Origin: Actinomycetota bacterium
GTDB taxonomy: Bacteria; Actinomycetota; Humimicrobiia; Humimicrobiales; Humimicrobiaceae
DNA: 48,720 nucleotides
Direction: 5' to 3'
Assembly (NCBI GenBank): GCA_023487035.1
Contig: JAMDEN010000129.1
Coordinates: 1 to 48,720, forward strand
Position numbers and translations under genes: made by a program. The notes under the pieces were generated by a model, which was not told where the DNA came from, ran no database searches, and saw only the letters and a list, made by a program, of their open reading frames with translations. Positions 9,517 to 17,621 of the stretch are shown here, piece after piece (position 1 is the first letter of the stretch; every line of letters begins with the position of its first letter).

Positions 9517-10672
9517 TTTTAATCCTATCAAGAGCTTCTTCCAGTTTTTCATCATTAATGGTAAGAGAAATTCTAAAAAATCCTTCTCCATATTCACCAT
9601 ATGCGTTTCCAGGAGTAACTACTACATTTGCTTTATCCAGAAGAAGTTTAGCAAAAGACGATGATGAATAATCATTTGGAACTTTAACCCATATATATAT
9701 AGTATTATATGATTTATAGTATTTCAAACCTATTTTATCAAGCAATTCCCATACTTTTTGTCTTCGTCTATTATAAATCTTATTATTTAAATCAACATAC
9801 TCTTCATAATTATCAAGAGCGGCTGCTGCAGCATATTGAATTGCATTAAAAACACCTGAATCAACATTGGATTTATATTTGCCAAGACTTGATAGCATTG
9901 AACTATTTCCTACAGCAAAACTTACCCTCCAACCAGTCATATTAAAAGATTTTGAAAGTGAGTAAAATTCTATTCCAACTTCTTTTGAATCTTTTGCATT
10001 TAGAAAACTTACTGGTTTATATTTTTGATCAGCATAAATATCACCATAAGCATTATCATGACAAACCATAATATTGTATTTGGTTGCAAAATTAACTAAT
10101 TCATTAAAAAAATCTAAATCACATATAGCACTTGTTGGATTTCCAGGGTAATTTACATGCATTAATTTAGCCTTTTTAGCAATTTCAATATCAATTTTTT
10201 TAAAATCAATTAAAAAATTATTTTCTTCTGTTAACGGCATGTTATAAGTAGAGCCACCAGCAAACATTGTACCTATTTTATATACGGGATATGATGGATC
10301 TGGTACTAAGACTATATCTCCGGGATTTATAAATGTATAAGCAATATTTGCTATACCTTCTTTTGAGCCCCATAATGTTAATACTTCTTTTTCAGGATCA
10401 ATATCAATATTAAATCTTCTTTTATAAAAGTTACTAGCTGCTATTTTAAAAGCTTTAAGTCCATAGCTTGAAGGATAACGATGATTTTCTTTATTTGCTG
10501 CTTCTTTACAAAGTTCCTTTACAATAGGATCTGGGGTTTTAATATCAGGGTCTCCAATACCAAGACTTATTACATCAAAACCCTGTTCTTGCTTTTTTTT
10601 AATTATTAAATCAATTTCAGCAAATAAATAAGGAGGAATTGATTTTAGTCTTTCAGATTCTTTAAAAATCAT
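9506..10672 (-). CDS. dapL: LL-diaminopimelate aminotransferase
   Basis: 388 residues, a fold-type I PLP aminotransferase. The substrate loop SLGIGDPD, the site YPGNPT, the aspartate in CHDNAYGDI and the PLP lysine K241 in SLSKSFNMTGWR are present. The match is to the bacterial DapL group that converts tetrahydrodipicolinate directly to LL-diaminopimelate, skipping dapD, dapC and dapE. dapF lies just upstream in the same operon, so the pair can supply meso-diaminopimelate for lysine and peptidoglycan. A generic aspartate or alanine aminotransferase is the main alternative. Confidence 0.88.
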   Translation of the reverse strand: MIFKESERLKSIPPYLFAEIDLIIKKKQEQGFDVISLGIGDPDIKTPDPIVKELCKEAANKENHRYPSSYGLKAFKIAASNFYKRRFNIDIDPEKEVLTLWGSKEGIANIAYTFINPGDIVLVPDPSYPVYKIGTMFAGGSTYNMPLTEENNFLIDFKKIDIEIAKKAKLMHVNYPGNPTSAICDLDFFNELVNFATKYNIMVCHDNAYGDIYADQKYKPVSFLNAKDSKEVGIEFYSLSKSFNMTGWRVSFAVGNSSMLSSLGKYKSNVDSGVFNAIQYAAAAALDNYEEYVDLNNKIYNRRRQKVWELLDKIGLKYYKSYNTIYIWVKVPNDYSSSSFAKLLLDKANVVVTPGNAYGEYGEGFFRISLTINDEKLEEALDRIKNVF

Positions 10673-10753
10673 TAAAAATTATCCTTTCCTTTAAAATTAA
10701 TTTAAAATTAATAAAAAATAATGATGACTTTTTCGCTATATTTAGTAAAAAAC

Positions 10754-11719
10754 TTAAATTAAAAATAATTCACCTTCAAATGAAACAGCTACTGTTCCTT
10801 TTAAAAAAACATCATCTTTATCATTTCCATTCCATTTAACTTTTAATATGCCGCCTTTTAAATTTACTTTTATATATTCGTCATAATCTGGTTTTACTTT
10901 ATTTAAAACAATAGCTGCAACAGTTGAAGCACAAGCTCCAGTACCGCACGCAAGTGTTTCACCACATCCTCTTTCCCAGACAATCATTGATATTTCAGCA
11001 TCATTTTTTACTTTTACAAATTCAACATTTGTTTTTTTAGGAAAAAATGGGTGATTTTCAATTTCAGGTCCAATGCCACTTAAATCAATATTTTCTAAAT
11101 ATTCGTCTTTATTTAAAAATATTATACAGTGGGGATTTCCCATTGAAACACAATTAATATTATAAATTTTTGAATTAATTTTAAGGCCATAATTAAAAAT
11201 TAATTCAGTAGAATTTAAATTATCTGATTTACCAACTTTAGATTTTAAAATTACTTTATTGTTTAAATTATTTTTTAAATCAAAATATTCATTATTTAAT
11301 AATTTTATATTTACAGGAATTTTTTCAGGATCAAAAACTGGAATTCCCATGTTAACTTCTATTTCACCAACATTATTATCTTTCAATATCTCCATATTTA
11401 TAATTTTAATTCCTGCTCTTGTCTCAATTAAAAAAACATTTTTATTAATTATATTTTTATCAAATGCAAATTTTGCCATACATCTGATACCATTACCACA
11501 CATTTCTGCAATAGTACCATCACTGTTATAATAATCCATAAATAAATCTGCAACTGATGATTTTTTAACTAAAATAATCCCGTCAGCACCAACTCCAAAA
11601 TGTCTGTCACAAATTTTCTTTACTTCATCTTCTGTAAAAATAATATTTTCATTAAAAGAATCAATCAAAACAAAGTCATTACCTTGTCCATTTAATTTAG
11701 AAAATTTAATTTTTCTCAT
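10754..11719 (-). CDS. dapF: Diaminopimelate epimerase
   Basis: 321 residues, longer than the usual ~275; the extra length is an insertion around residues 140-175 (Asn/Lys-rich). The catalytic cysteines are C74 in MCGNGIRC and C258 in ACGTGACAS. KLNGQGNDFVLID is the N-terminal hallmark. It turns LL- into meso-diaminopimelate. It overlaps miaA by 14 bp and sits in the miaB-miaA-dapF-hflX-lexA order found in actinobacteria. Confidence 0.96.
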   Translation of the reverse strand: MRKIKFSKLNGQGNDFVLIDSFNENIIFTEDEVKKICDRHFGVGADGIILVKKSSVADLFMDYYNSDGTIAEMCGNGIRCMAKFAFDKNIINKNVFLIETRAGIKIINMEILKDNNVGEIEVNMGIPVFDPEKIPVNIKLLNNEYFDLKNNLNNKVILKSKVGKSDNLNSTELIFNYGLKINSKIYNINCVSMGNPHCIIFLNKDEYLENIDLSGIGPEIENHPFFPKKTNVEFVKVKNDAEISMIVWERGCGETLACGTGACASTVAAIVLNKVKPDYDEYIKVNLKGGILKVKWNGNDKDDVFLKGTVAVSFEGELFLI

Positions 11720-12734
11720 AAAAAATCCTTGAATATATGATTTTTAAAATTTCGTTTATCAAGTTATAAATATTATCATAATTATTTACTGCAATCCAAT
11801 TGATTCTATTGTCAGCCTTAAACCATGTTATTTGTTTTTTTGCAAGATGTTTTGTATTTTTCTTTATTTCATCAATAGCATTTTCAAGAGTTTGTTTTCC
11901 ATCAAAATATTTTATTAATTCTTTGTAGCCAATAGCTTGCTGCATGCTAAAGCTATTTTTATATCCCATCTTAACTAATTTTTCTACCTCTTCAACTAAT
12001 CCATTCTTTATCATTTCATTTATTCTATTTTCAATATTTTCATATAATTTTTTTCTATCAGAATTTAAACCAATAAAAATACAATTATAAATTGATTTTC
12101 TGTCTTTCCATTTATTTTGAAAGTCAGAAAACTTCTTACCAGTTTTTTCATAAACTTCCAAAGCTCTAATTATTCTTCTCTCATCATTAGGACTAATTTT
12201 AGATGCATATAAAGGGTCTATATTTTTTAATTTTTCGTAAAAATGTTCAAGATTATAAATACTTATTTCATTTTTAATTCTTTTTCTTAAATCATGATCC
12301 CCTTCAGGTGCTTCCATTAAATCATCAACGATAGCTCTTATATGCAGGCCAGACCCGCCTGCCAGGATAGGTATTTTACTTTTATTAAAAAATTCACATT
12401 TTATTATTTCTCTTGCATTATCTCTATATTCAACAGAAGTTAAGAAATGATCAGGTTTGCAAATATTTATTAAAAATTGTTTTACCCCGTACTTATTAAA
12501 ATCTTGCTTATCTGTTCCTATATCCATTCCTATGTATGATTGCATTGAATCAACAGATATAAGATTTGTATTAAAAATCATTGCTAAAATTAACGCTATT
12601 TTACTTTTTCCTATAGCAGTTGGACCGCAAATAATTATAAGATATTTCTCAGATAATAATTTATTTTTAATCTTAAAAATATAATCATTATTAAAGGATT
12701 TAATTTGACTTGCTATTAAATCATATTCATCCAT
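11706..12734 (-). CDS. miaA: tRNA dimethylallyltransferase
   Basis: 342 residues. It adds the dimethylallyl group to A37 of tRNAs reading UNN codons, preparing the substrate of MiaB, encoded just upstream. The P-loop GPTAIGKS is at 37-44, followed by SVDSMQSYIGMDIGT and AGGSGLHIRAI. The N-terminal 30 residues before the P-loop are longer than usual. No ribosome binding site is seen, so a start a few codons downstream is possible. 20 bp separate it from miaB. Confidence 0.96.
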   Translation of the reverse strand: MDEYDLIASQIKSFNNDYIFKIKNKLLSEKYLIIICGPTAIGKSKIALILAMIFNTNLISVDSMQSYIGMDIGTDKQDFNKYGVKQFLINICKPDHFLTSVEYRDNAREIIKCEFFNKSKIPILAGGSGLHIRAIVDDLMEAPEGDHDLRKRIKNEISIYNLEHFYEKLKNIDPLYASKISPNDERRIIRALEVYEKTGKKFSDFQNKWKDRKSIYNCIFIGLNSDRKKLYENIENRINEMIKNGLVEEVEKLVKMGYKNSFSMQQAIGYKELIKYFDGKQTLENAIDEIKKNTKHLAKKQITWFKADNRINWIAVNNYDNIYNLINEILKIIYSRIFYEKN

Positions 12735-12754
12735 ATAAAATATTTTTAAAATAT

Positions 12755-14059
12755 TTATTTTAAAATTTTACCTGTAAGATAAAAAGATTTTGCTTGCGTG
12801 ATTTCTATATTTAAAAATTTACCGATATAGCTTTTATCTCCATCAAAGTTTACAATTAAATTATTTTCAAGCCTTCCTTCAATTAAACCTTTATTACCTT
12901 CACCTTCAACTAAAACTTCAAAATTTTTATTAACAAATTTCTTATTTTCTTCTAATGAAATTTTATTTTGTAATAATACAAGTTCATTAAACCATTCTTT
13001 TTTTTCTTTTAAGGGAACATTATCTTCAAGATAATAAGCAGCAGTGCCATTTCTTTTAGAAAAAATAAAGGTAAAAGCTCTGTTAAATCTTACTCTTTTA
13101 ACAATGTCTAAAGTATCTTCGAAATCTTGTCTTAGTTCACCAGGAAAACCTGTTATAATATCTGTTGTAATACAACAATTCTTAATTTTTGTTCTTATAT
13201 CTTCAATGATTTTTAAATAATCTTCTCTCGTGTATCCCCTATTCATTAATTTTAAAATTTTATTTGAACCAGCTTGCAAGGGTAAGTGGATATGATTCAT
13301 AATATTTTCATTTTCTGAAATAACATCTATTAAATCATTCGAAATATCTTTTGGGTGACTTGTGATAAATCTTATTCTTTTTAAACCATTTATTTGTGAA
13401 ATATTACTTAAGAGTTCAGCAAATGTAACAGGTTTTTCAAGATCTTTACCATAAGAATTAACATTTTGTCCTACAAGTGTAATTTCTACAACTCCTTCAG
13501 AAACAAGCTTTTTTGCAGTTTTAATTATTTCTTGTGGTTTTATTGAAATTTCCCTGCCTCTTACATACGGTACTATACAATAAGAGCAGTAATTATTACA
13601 TCCTATAGATACAGGTAAACATGCTTTAAAATTATAAATATTTTTAAAATCATTAACTGCATAATCGAATCCATCATTTTTAATTTCACAGATACTGTTA
13701 TTAAGTTCTTTTCTTTTTAATATTAATTCAGGAAGTTGTGATATATTGTGAGTTCCAAATATTATATCTACAAATGGAAAATCTTCTAATATTTTTTCTT
13801 TTAAATTTTGAGCGCTACATCCACCAATGCAAATTAATAAATCTTGTCTTAATTCTTTTAATTTTTTTAAATTTCCTATATGTCCATAAAGTTTATTTTT
13901 TGCTTTTTCTCTTACTGCACAAGTGTTTATAACTATAACATTACTTTTTTCAATATTATTGGTTAATTCATATCCCTCTTTCTCGAGGATATAAGCAACT
14001 CTTTCAGAATCAAATTCATTCATCTGGCAACCAAAAGTTTCAATATAATATTTTTTCAT
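12755..14059 (-). CDS. miaB: tRNA-2-methylthio-N6-dimethylallyladenosine synthase
   Basis: 434 residues. This radical-SAM methylthiotransferase makes ms2i6A37 in tRNA. The N-terminal UPF0004 domain holds the three cluster cysteines C11, C47 and C81. The radical-SAM motif is C154-x3-C158-x2-C161 in GCNNYCSYC. A TRAM domain (NKNFEVLVEGEGNKGLIEGR and onward) ends the protein. It forms an operon with miaA. Confidence 0.97.
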   Translation of the reverse strand: MKKYYIETFGCQMNEFDSERVAYILEKEGYELTNNIEKSNVIVINTCAVREKAKNKLYGHIGNLKKLKELRQDLLICIGGCSAQNLKEKILEDFPFVDIIFGTHNISQLPELILKRKELNNSICEIKNDGFDYAVNDFKNIYNFKACLPVSIGCNNYCSYCIVPYVRGREISIKPQEIIKTAKKLVSEGVVEITLVGQNVNSYGKDLEKPVTFAELLSNISQINGLKRIRFITSHPKDISNDLIDVISENENIMNHIHLPLQAGSNKILKLMNRGYTREDYLKIIEDIRTKIKNCCITTDIITGFPGELRQDFEDTLDIVKRVRFNRAFTFIFSKRNGTAAYYLEDNVPLKEKKEWFNELVLLQNKISLEENKKFVNKNFEVLVEGEGNKGLIEGRLENNLIVNFDGDKSYIGKFLNIEITQAKSFYLTGKILK

Positions 14060-14186
14060 AGTATTAAATAATACCTTTAAATATTCTGTTAATAATAAAA
14101 TTAATAATAAAATTTACAATAAGAATATAAAAAAATAATAATAAAAGGATTAATTTATACTTTTAGGTTTATTTAAAATAAAAAAA

Positions 14187-14456
14187 TTACTCAATTGTTC
14201 TTGTTTCTACAGTTAAAACAATAGCTGTTTTTATTTCCCCATTTACTTCTATATCATTAAAAAAAGGAGTACAAATTAATTCATGGCCTGTAGGAGCTAT
14301 GTATCCTCTTGCAATTGCAATACCTTTTATTGTTTGATTTAATGCAGCAGCACCAATTGTTTGTATCTGAACTTTTCCTTCTTCCCTTATTATCCCTGCA
14401 ATAGCTCCTGCAATAGAATTAGGTTTTGTAGTTGATGAAACTTTTAATACTCTCAT
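14187..14456 (-). CDS. spoVS: Stage V sporulation protein S family (SpoVS/Alba-like)
   Basis: 89 residues and highly conserved: MRVLKVSSTTKPNSIAGAIA, then IGAAALNQTIKGIAIARGY and a TPFF strand. SpoVS folds like Alba and probably binds nucleic acid; it also occurs in non-sporulating bacteria. It lies 9 bp after the GHKL ATPase gene and two genes after rny, reproducing the rny/spoVS association of Firmicutes. No other sporulation gene is visible here. Confidence 0.95.
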   Translation of the reverse strand: MRVLKVSSTTKPNSIAGAIAGIIREEGKVQIQTIGAAALNQTIKGIAIARGYIAPTGHELICTPFFNDIEVNGEIKTAIVLTVETRTIE

Positions 14457-14465
14457 ATTACTTTT

Positions 14466-15710
14466 TTATTTCTCTTTAAGTACTATGTTTATTTGTATAT
14501 TATTATTATTTCTTTTAAAACTTATATTATTTTCATCAGGTTCTATTAAATATTTTCTACCAATTTCTTTTAAAATATCATTTAATTTGTTTATTATAAC
14601 TCTAATTTCATCATCTTGAAATCTAAATGCTAATTTTTGTTCATCATAAAGTTTTAAATTTTTATTATTTTTATTTAACTTATCTAAATTATTAACAATA
14701 TTTTTTTTATCATTATATTTATTTTTTAAACTTTCCAACTTGCTATCTGCTGAAACTGTAAATTTTGTTTCATTTCCTGTTTTACTTTGAAATATATTAT
14801 TTACGTGAATAAGTTCACTTATATTTATTGGTGATATTGATTTAAATTCTTCATAAATTATTCTTTGAATTGTTCTTTCTGATATTTTGATATTAAAGAA
14901 TTCCTTAATAATCCTACCTAAAATTAAATAATTCTCTGTTAAACATGGAAAATAATTAATTTTTAGTTCTTTATTATTATCACATAAATAATTTAATAAG
15001 AAATCCCAATTATCAAATTTAGGTAAATCATTATAAATCATTGAATTTTTCGCATTTTCTCTCATTGACATTATTATTTGCGAAGGAGTTCCATAAAAAA
15101 TATTTATATTTGGATTTTGTAAATTAAATTCAACTAATGTTTTAAGAATGTTATTTACTCCACCAATTAAATTAAGGTTTCCGTTTAATTCTATTATTTG
15201 AGGTAAAGCTGATTGATCTCTTTTTTCAGGTACCTTATTTAAGTCAATATTTAAAAAGAATGAAGTTCCTTGCCCCTCTTTAGAAAATACTACTCTTATA
15301 TCATCGACATTTAATTTAATGGAAAAAAGAGCCATCCCTCTACCATGAAACCCGTAAGTGTCTTTAACTGCATTTTCAAGTTTTGAAGTTACTCTTGCCT
15401 CAAAAATTAAATGGTGAAACCTGGCAGGTATCCCAAGCCCATCATCAATAAAATAAATATATCTTATTTTGTCTTCAATTTTTTTAGTACCAATAAATAT
15501 ATTCTTTGCTGCTGCGTCACGGCTATTTCTTAATAACTCAACTATAATATCCTCTACAGATTTAATATCCTGTAAAGCTTGTCTTCTTTCAGCTTCTGAA
15601 ATCCTAAGCTTTACATATCCATCGCCTAGATCCTGTTCAACATTTAAAACATTATTAAGACCTAATTCAGATAAAAAACTTTGTATATCTGAATTATTTT
15701 GCATATTCAA
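14466..15710 (-). CDS. GHKL-type ATPase of unknown function between rny and spoVS
   Basis: 414 residues. The first 160 residues form a GHKL (gyrase/Hsp90/histidine kinase/MutL) nucleotide-binding domain. The N-box is EDIIVELLRNSRDAA with E58 and N62, the G1 box is FIDDGLGIP (D89, G91, G93) and the G2 box is GFHGRGMALFSIK (120-132). The rest is AT-biased, Asn/Lys-rich and without a recognised domain; I see no phosphoacceptor histidine, so it is not a sensor kinase. The layout is nearest to the MutL and Hsp90 side of the superfamily. It overlaps rny by 17 bp, so translation is coupled, and spoVS follows at once. Confidence 0.75.
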   Translation of the reverse strand: MNMQNNSDIQSFLSELGLNNVLNVEQDLGDGYVKLRISEAERRQALQDIKSVEDIIVELLRNSRDAAAKNIFIGTKKIEDKIRYIYFIDDGLGIPARFHHLIFEARVTSKLENAVKDTYGFHGRGMALFSIKLNVDDIRVVFSKEGQGTSFFLNIDLNKVPEKRDQSALPQIIELNGNLNLIGGVNNILKTLVEFNLQNPNINIFYGTPSQIIMSMRENAKNSMIYNDLPKFDNWDFLLNYLCDNNKELKINYFPCLTENYLILGRIIKEFFNIKISERTIQRIIYEEFKSISPINISELIHVNNIFQSKTGNETKFTVSADSKLESLKNKYNDKKNIVNNLDKLNKNNKNLKLYDEQKLAFRFQDDEIRVIINKLNDILKEIGRKYLIEPDENNISFKRNNNNIQINIVLKEK

Positions 15711-17238
15711 TTGCCCGGCTTTCCCTAATTACTGTTACTTTTATCTGGCCCGGATATTCCATTTCACCCTCAATTTTCTTAGCTATATCTCTTGCAATAA
15801 CTGCTGACATTTCATCATCAACTTCATCAGGTTTTACTATTACTCTTATTTCTCTTCCGGCTTGTATTGCATAAGATTTTTCAATTCCTTTAAATTCAGA
15901 AGCTATTTTTTCGAGACTTTCAAGTCTTTTAACGTAACTTTCTATAGTTTCTCTTCTTGCACCAGGTCTTGCTCCAGAAATTGCATCAGCAACTTGAACT
16001 ATTACATCAAGTAATGTTTCTGTTTCTATTTCATTATGATGAGCTTCAATTGCATGGCATACTTCATAGTCTTCATGAAGTCTTTTTGCCAGCTCAGCTC
16101 CAATTAAAGCATGGGAACCTTCAATATCATGAGTTAAAGCTTTTCCAATATCATGTAATAAACCTGCTCTTTTTGCTTTTTTAATATTTGTTCCAAGTTC
16201 TGAAGCTATTATTCCTGAAATATAAGCAACTTCTTTTGAATGCATTAATACATTTTGACCATAACTTGTTCTATATTTTAATCTACCAAGTACTTTTACT
16301 AAACCAGGGTTTATTTCTCCAATACCAGTATCAAAAACAGCAGCTTCTCCTTGCGCTTTTATTTCATCATTTATAAGCTTACTTGCTTTATCATACATTT
16401 CTTCAATTCTTGCAGGATGAATTCTTCCATCAATAATTAAATTTTCCAAAGTTACTTTTGCTATTTCACGTCTTACAGGATCAAATGAAGATAAAATTAC
16501 AGCTTCAGGAGTATCATCAACTATAATATTAATACCCGTAAGGTTTTCAAAGACTCGTATATTTCTTCCTTCACGACCTATGATTCTACCTTTCATTTCA
16601 TCGTTAGGTAAATTTACAACTGATACTGTCATTTCAGTAACATGTTCAACTGCACATCTTTGAATGGCTTGAGCAATAATATTTTTAGCTATTTTATCAG
16701 CTTCTTCCCTGGTTTGTGTCTCAATTTTTTTAATTTCCTTAGCTGCTTCATATCTGGCATCTTCTTCCATTTTTTTAACTAGAATTGCTTTTGCTTCTTC
16801 TTTCGTAAGCTCTGCAATTGCTTCCAGCCTTAAAACTTCTTTTTTTAGTGTCTCATTTAAAGAATTTTTTATTTCATCAATTTCTTTTTCTTTTTGTATT
16901 AGAAGCTGTTCTTTCTTTTCAATAAAAGCAGCTTTTTTTTCTATTGCTTCTTCTTTTACTAAAATTCTATTTTCAAGTTTTTGAAGTTCAAATCTTTGTC
17001 TTTTAATATCTTCATCATTTTTTAACTTAAGATTTGCGATTTCTTCTTTACCTTCAGCTATTACTTCTTTTTTTAAAGCAATTGCTTCTTTTTTTACATC
17101 TTCTAAAATCCTTTTTGCATTTTGTTCAGCAGAATTTACTCTTGCATCTACTACTAATTTCCTATAGTAAATGCCGGCTAAAAATCCTGCTATTAATATT
17201 GCTGCACCTATTCCAACAACTCTTAAAATTTCTATCAT
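15694..17238 (-). CDS. rny: Ribonuclease Y
   Basis: 514 residues, normal length. An N-terminal membrane anchor (residues 4-24) is followed by a long charged coiled coil (~35-195), a KH domain (GRIIGREGRNIRVFE at 217-231) and an HD domain with the catalytic pair H362-D363 (LLHDIGKALTHDIEGSHA). RNase Y is the membrane-bound endonuclease that starts mRNA decay in many bacteria lacking RNase E. The ATG at 17238 has GGAAGGA eight bases upstream. A terminator-like hairpin sits directly before this ribosome binding site. The GHKL gene overlaps its end. Confidence 0.97.
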   Translation of the reverse strand: MIEILRVVGIGAAILIAGFLAGIYYRKLVVDARVNSAEQNAKRILEDVKKEAIALKKEVIAEGKEEIANLKLKNDEDIKRQRFELQKLENRILVKEEAIEKKAAFIEKKEQLLIQKEKEIDEIKNSLNETLKKEVLRLEAIAELTKEEAKAILVKKMEEDARYEAAKEIKKIETQTREEADKIAKNIIAQAIQRCAVEHVTEMTVSVVNLPNDEMKGRIIGREGRNIRVFENLTGINIIVDDTPEAVILSSFDPVRREIAKVTLENLIIDGRIHPARIEEMYDKASKLINDEIKAQGEAAVFDTGIGEINPGLVKVLGRLKYRTSYGQNVLMHSKEVAYISGIIASELGTNIKKAKRAGLLHDIGKALTHDIEGSHALIGAELAKRLHEDYEVCHAIEAHHNEIETETLLDVIVQVADAISGARPGARRETIESYVKRLESLEKIASEFKGIEKSYAIQAGREIRVIVKPDEVDDEMSAVIARDIAKKIEGEMEYPGQIKVTVIRESRAIEYAK

Positions 17239-17621
17239 AAACTTTTATCCTTCCAATAAAAAAATCGAGCAAATTGCCCGATTTTAAAAATTGTACTAAT
17301 TTAAGCTTTAAATATTAAATTATATTTGCCATTAATAACTATAATTAGCTAGTACTTAATTATTAAAATTCTTTTATTTTTTAATTTAATATTAATAATA
17401 TTTAACCTTAACAATTAATTTATAAAAAAAATAATAATTTTAATAATTTAATTTAATATTTTAAAATTCTTAATTATGAATATTTATCTAAAATCAAAAA
17501 AATAAATTTTAAATAATATTATAAGCTTAAGAATTAGTACAAAAAATCAAGCAATAATAATAAAAAATAATAAAATAATTTTAACTTTAAGATAAAATTT
17601 AGTCAAGGATTCAATTTTATT
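17239..17621. other. rny leader and mgtA downstream spacer
   Basis: 383 bp of AT-rich DNA without a gene. It contains the hairpin at 17258-17286 next to rny. The remainder is low-complexity A/T with no recognisable riboswitch. Confidence 0.5.
17258..17286 (-). terminator. Terminator-like hairpin immediately upstream of the rny ribosome binding site
   Basis: On the minus strand AAAATCGGGCAA pairs with TTGCTCGATTTT (one G-U pair, 3-base loop) and is followed by a run of T. It ends only about 5 bases before the GGAAGGA of rny. It may end read-through from mgtA, but any rny promoter upstream would have to pass through it, so attenuation is possible. Confidence 0.65.

Noticed and set aside
9517-9600. 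Longer hflX start at 9600
   Set aside because: The extra 28 residues are translated out of frame from the dapL end; the ATG at 9516 has a good ribosome binding site and matches family length.
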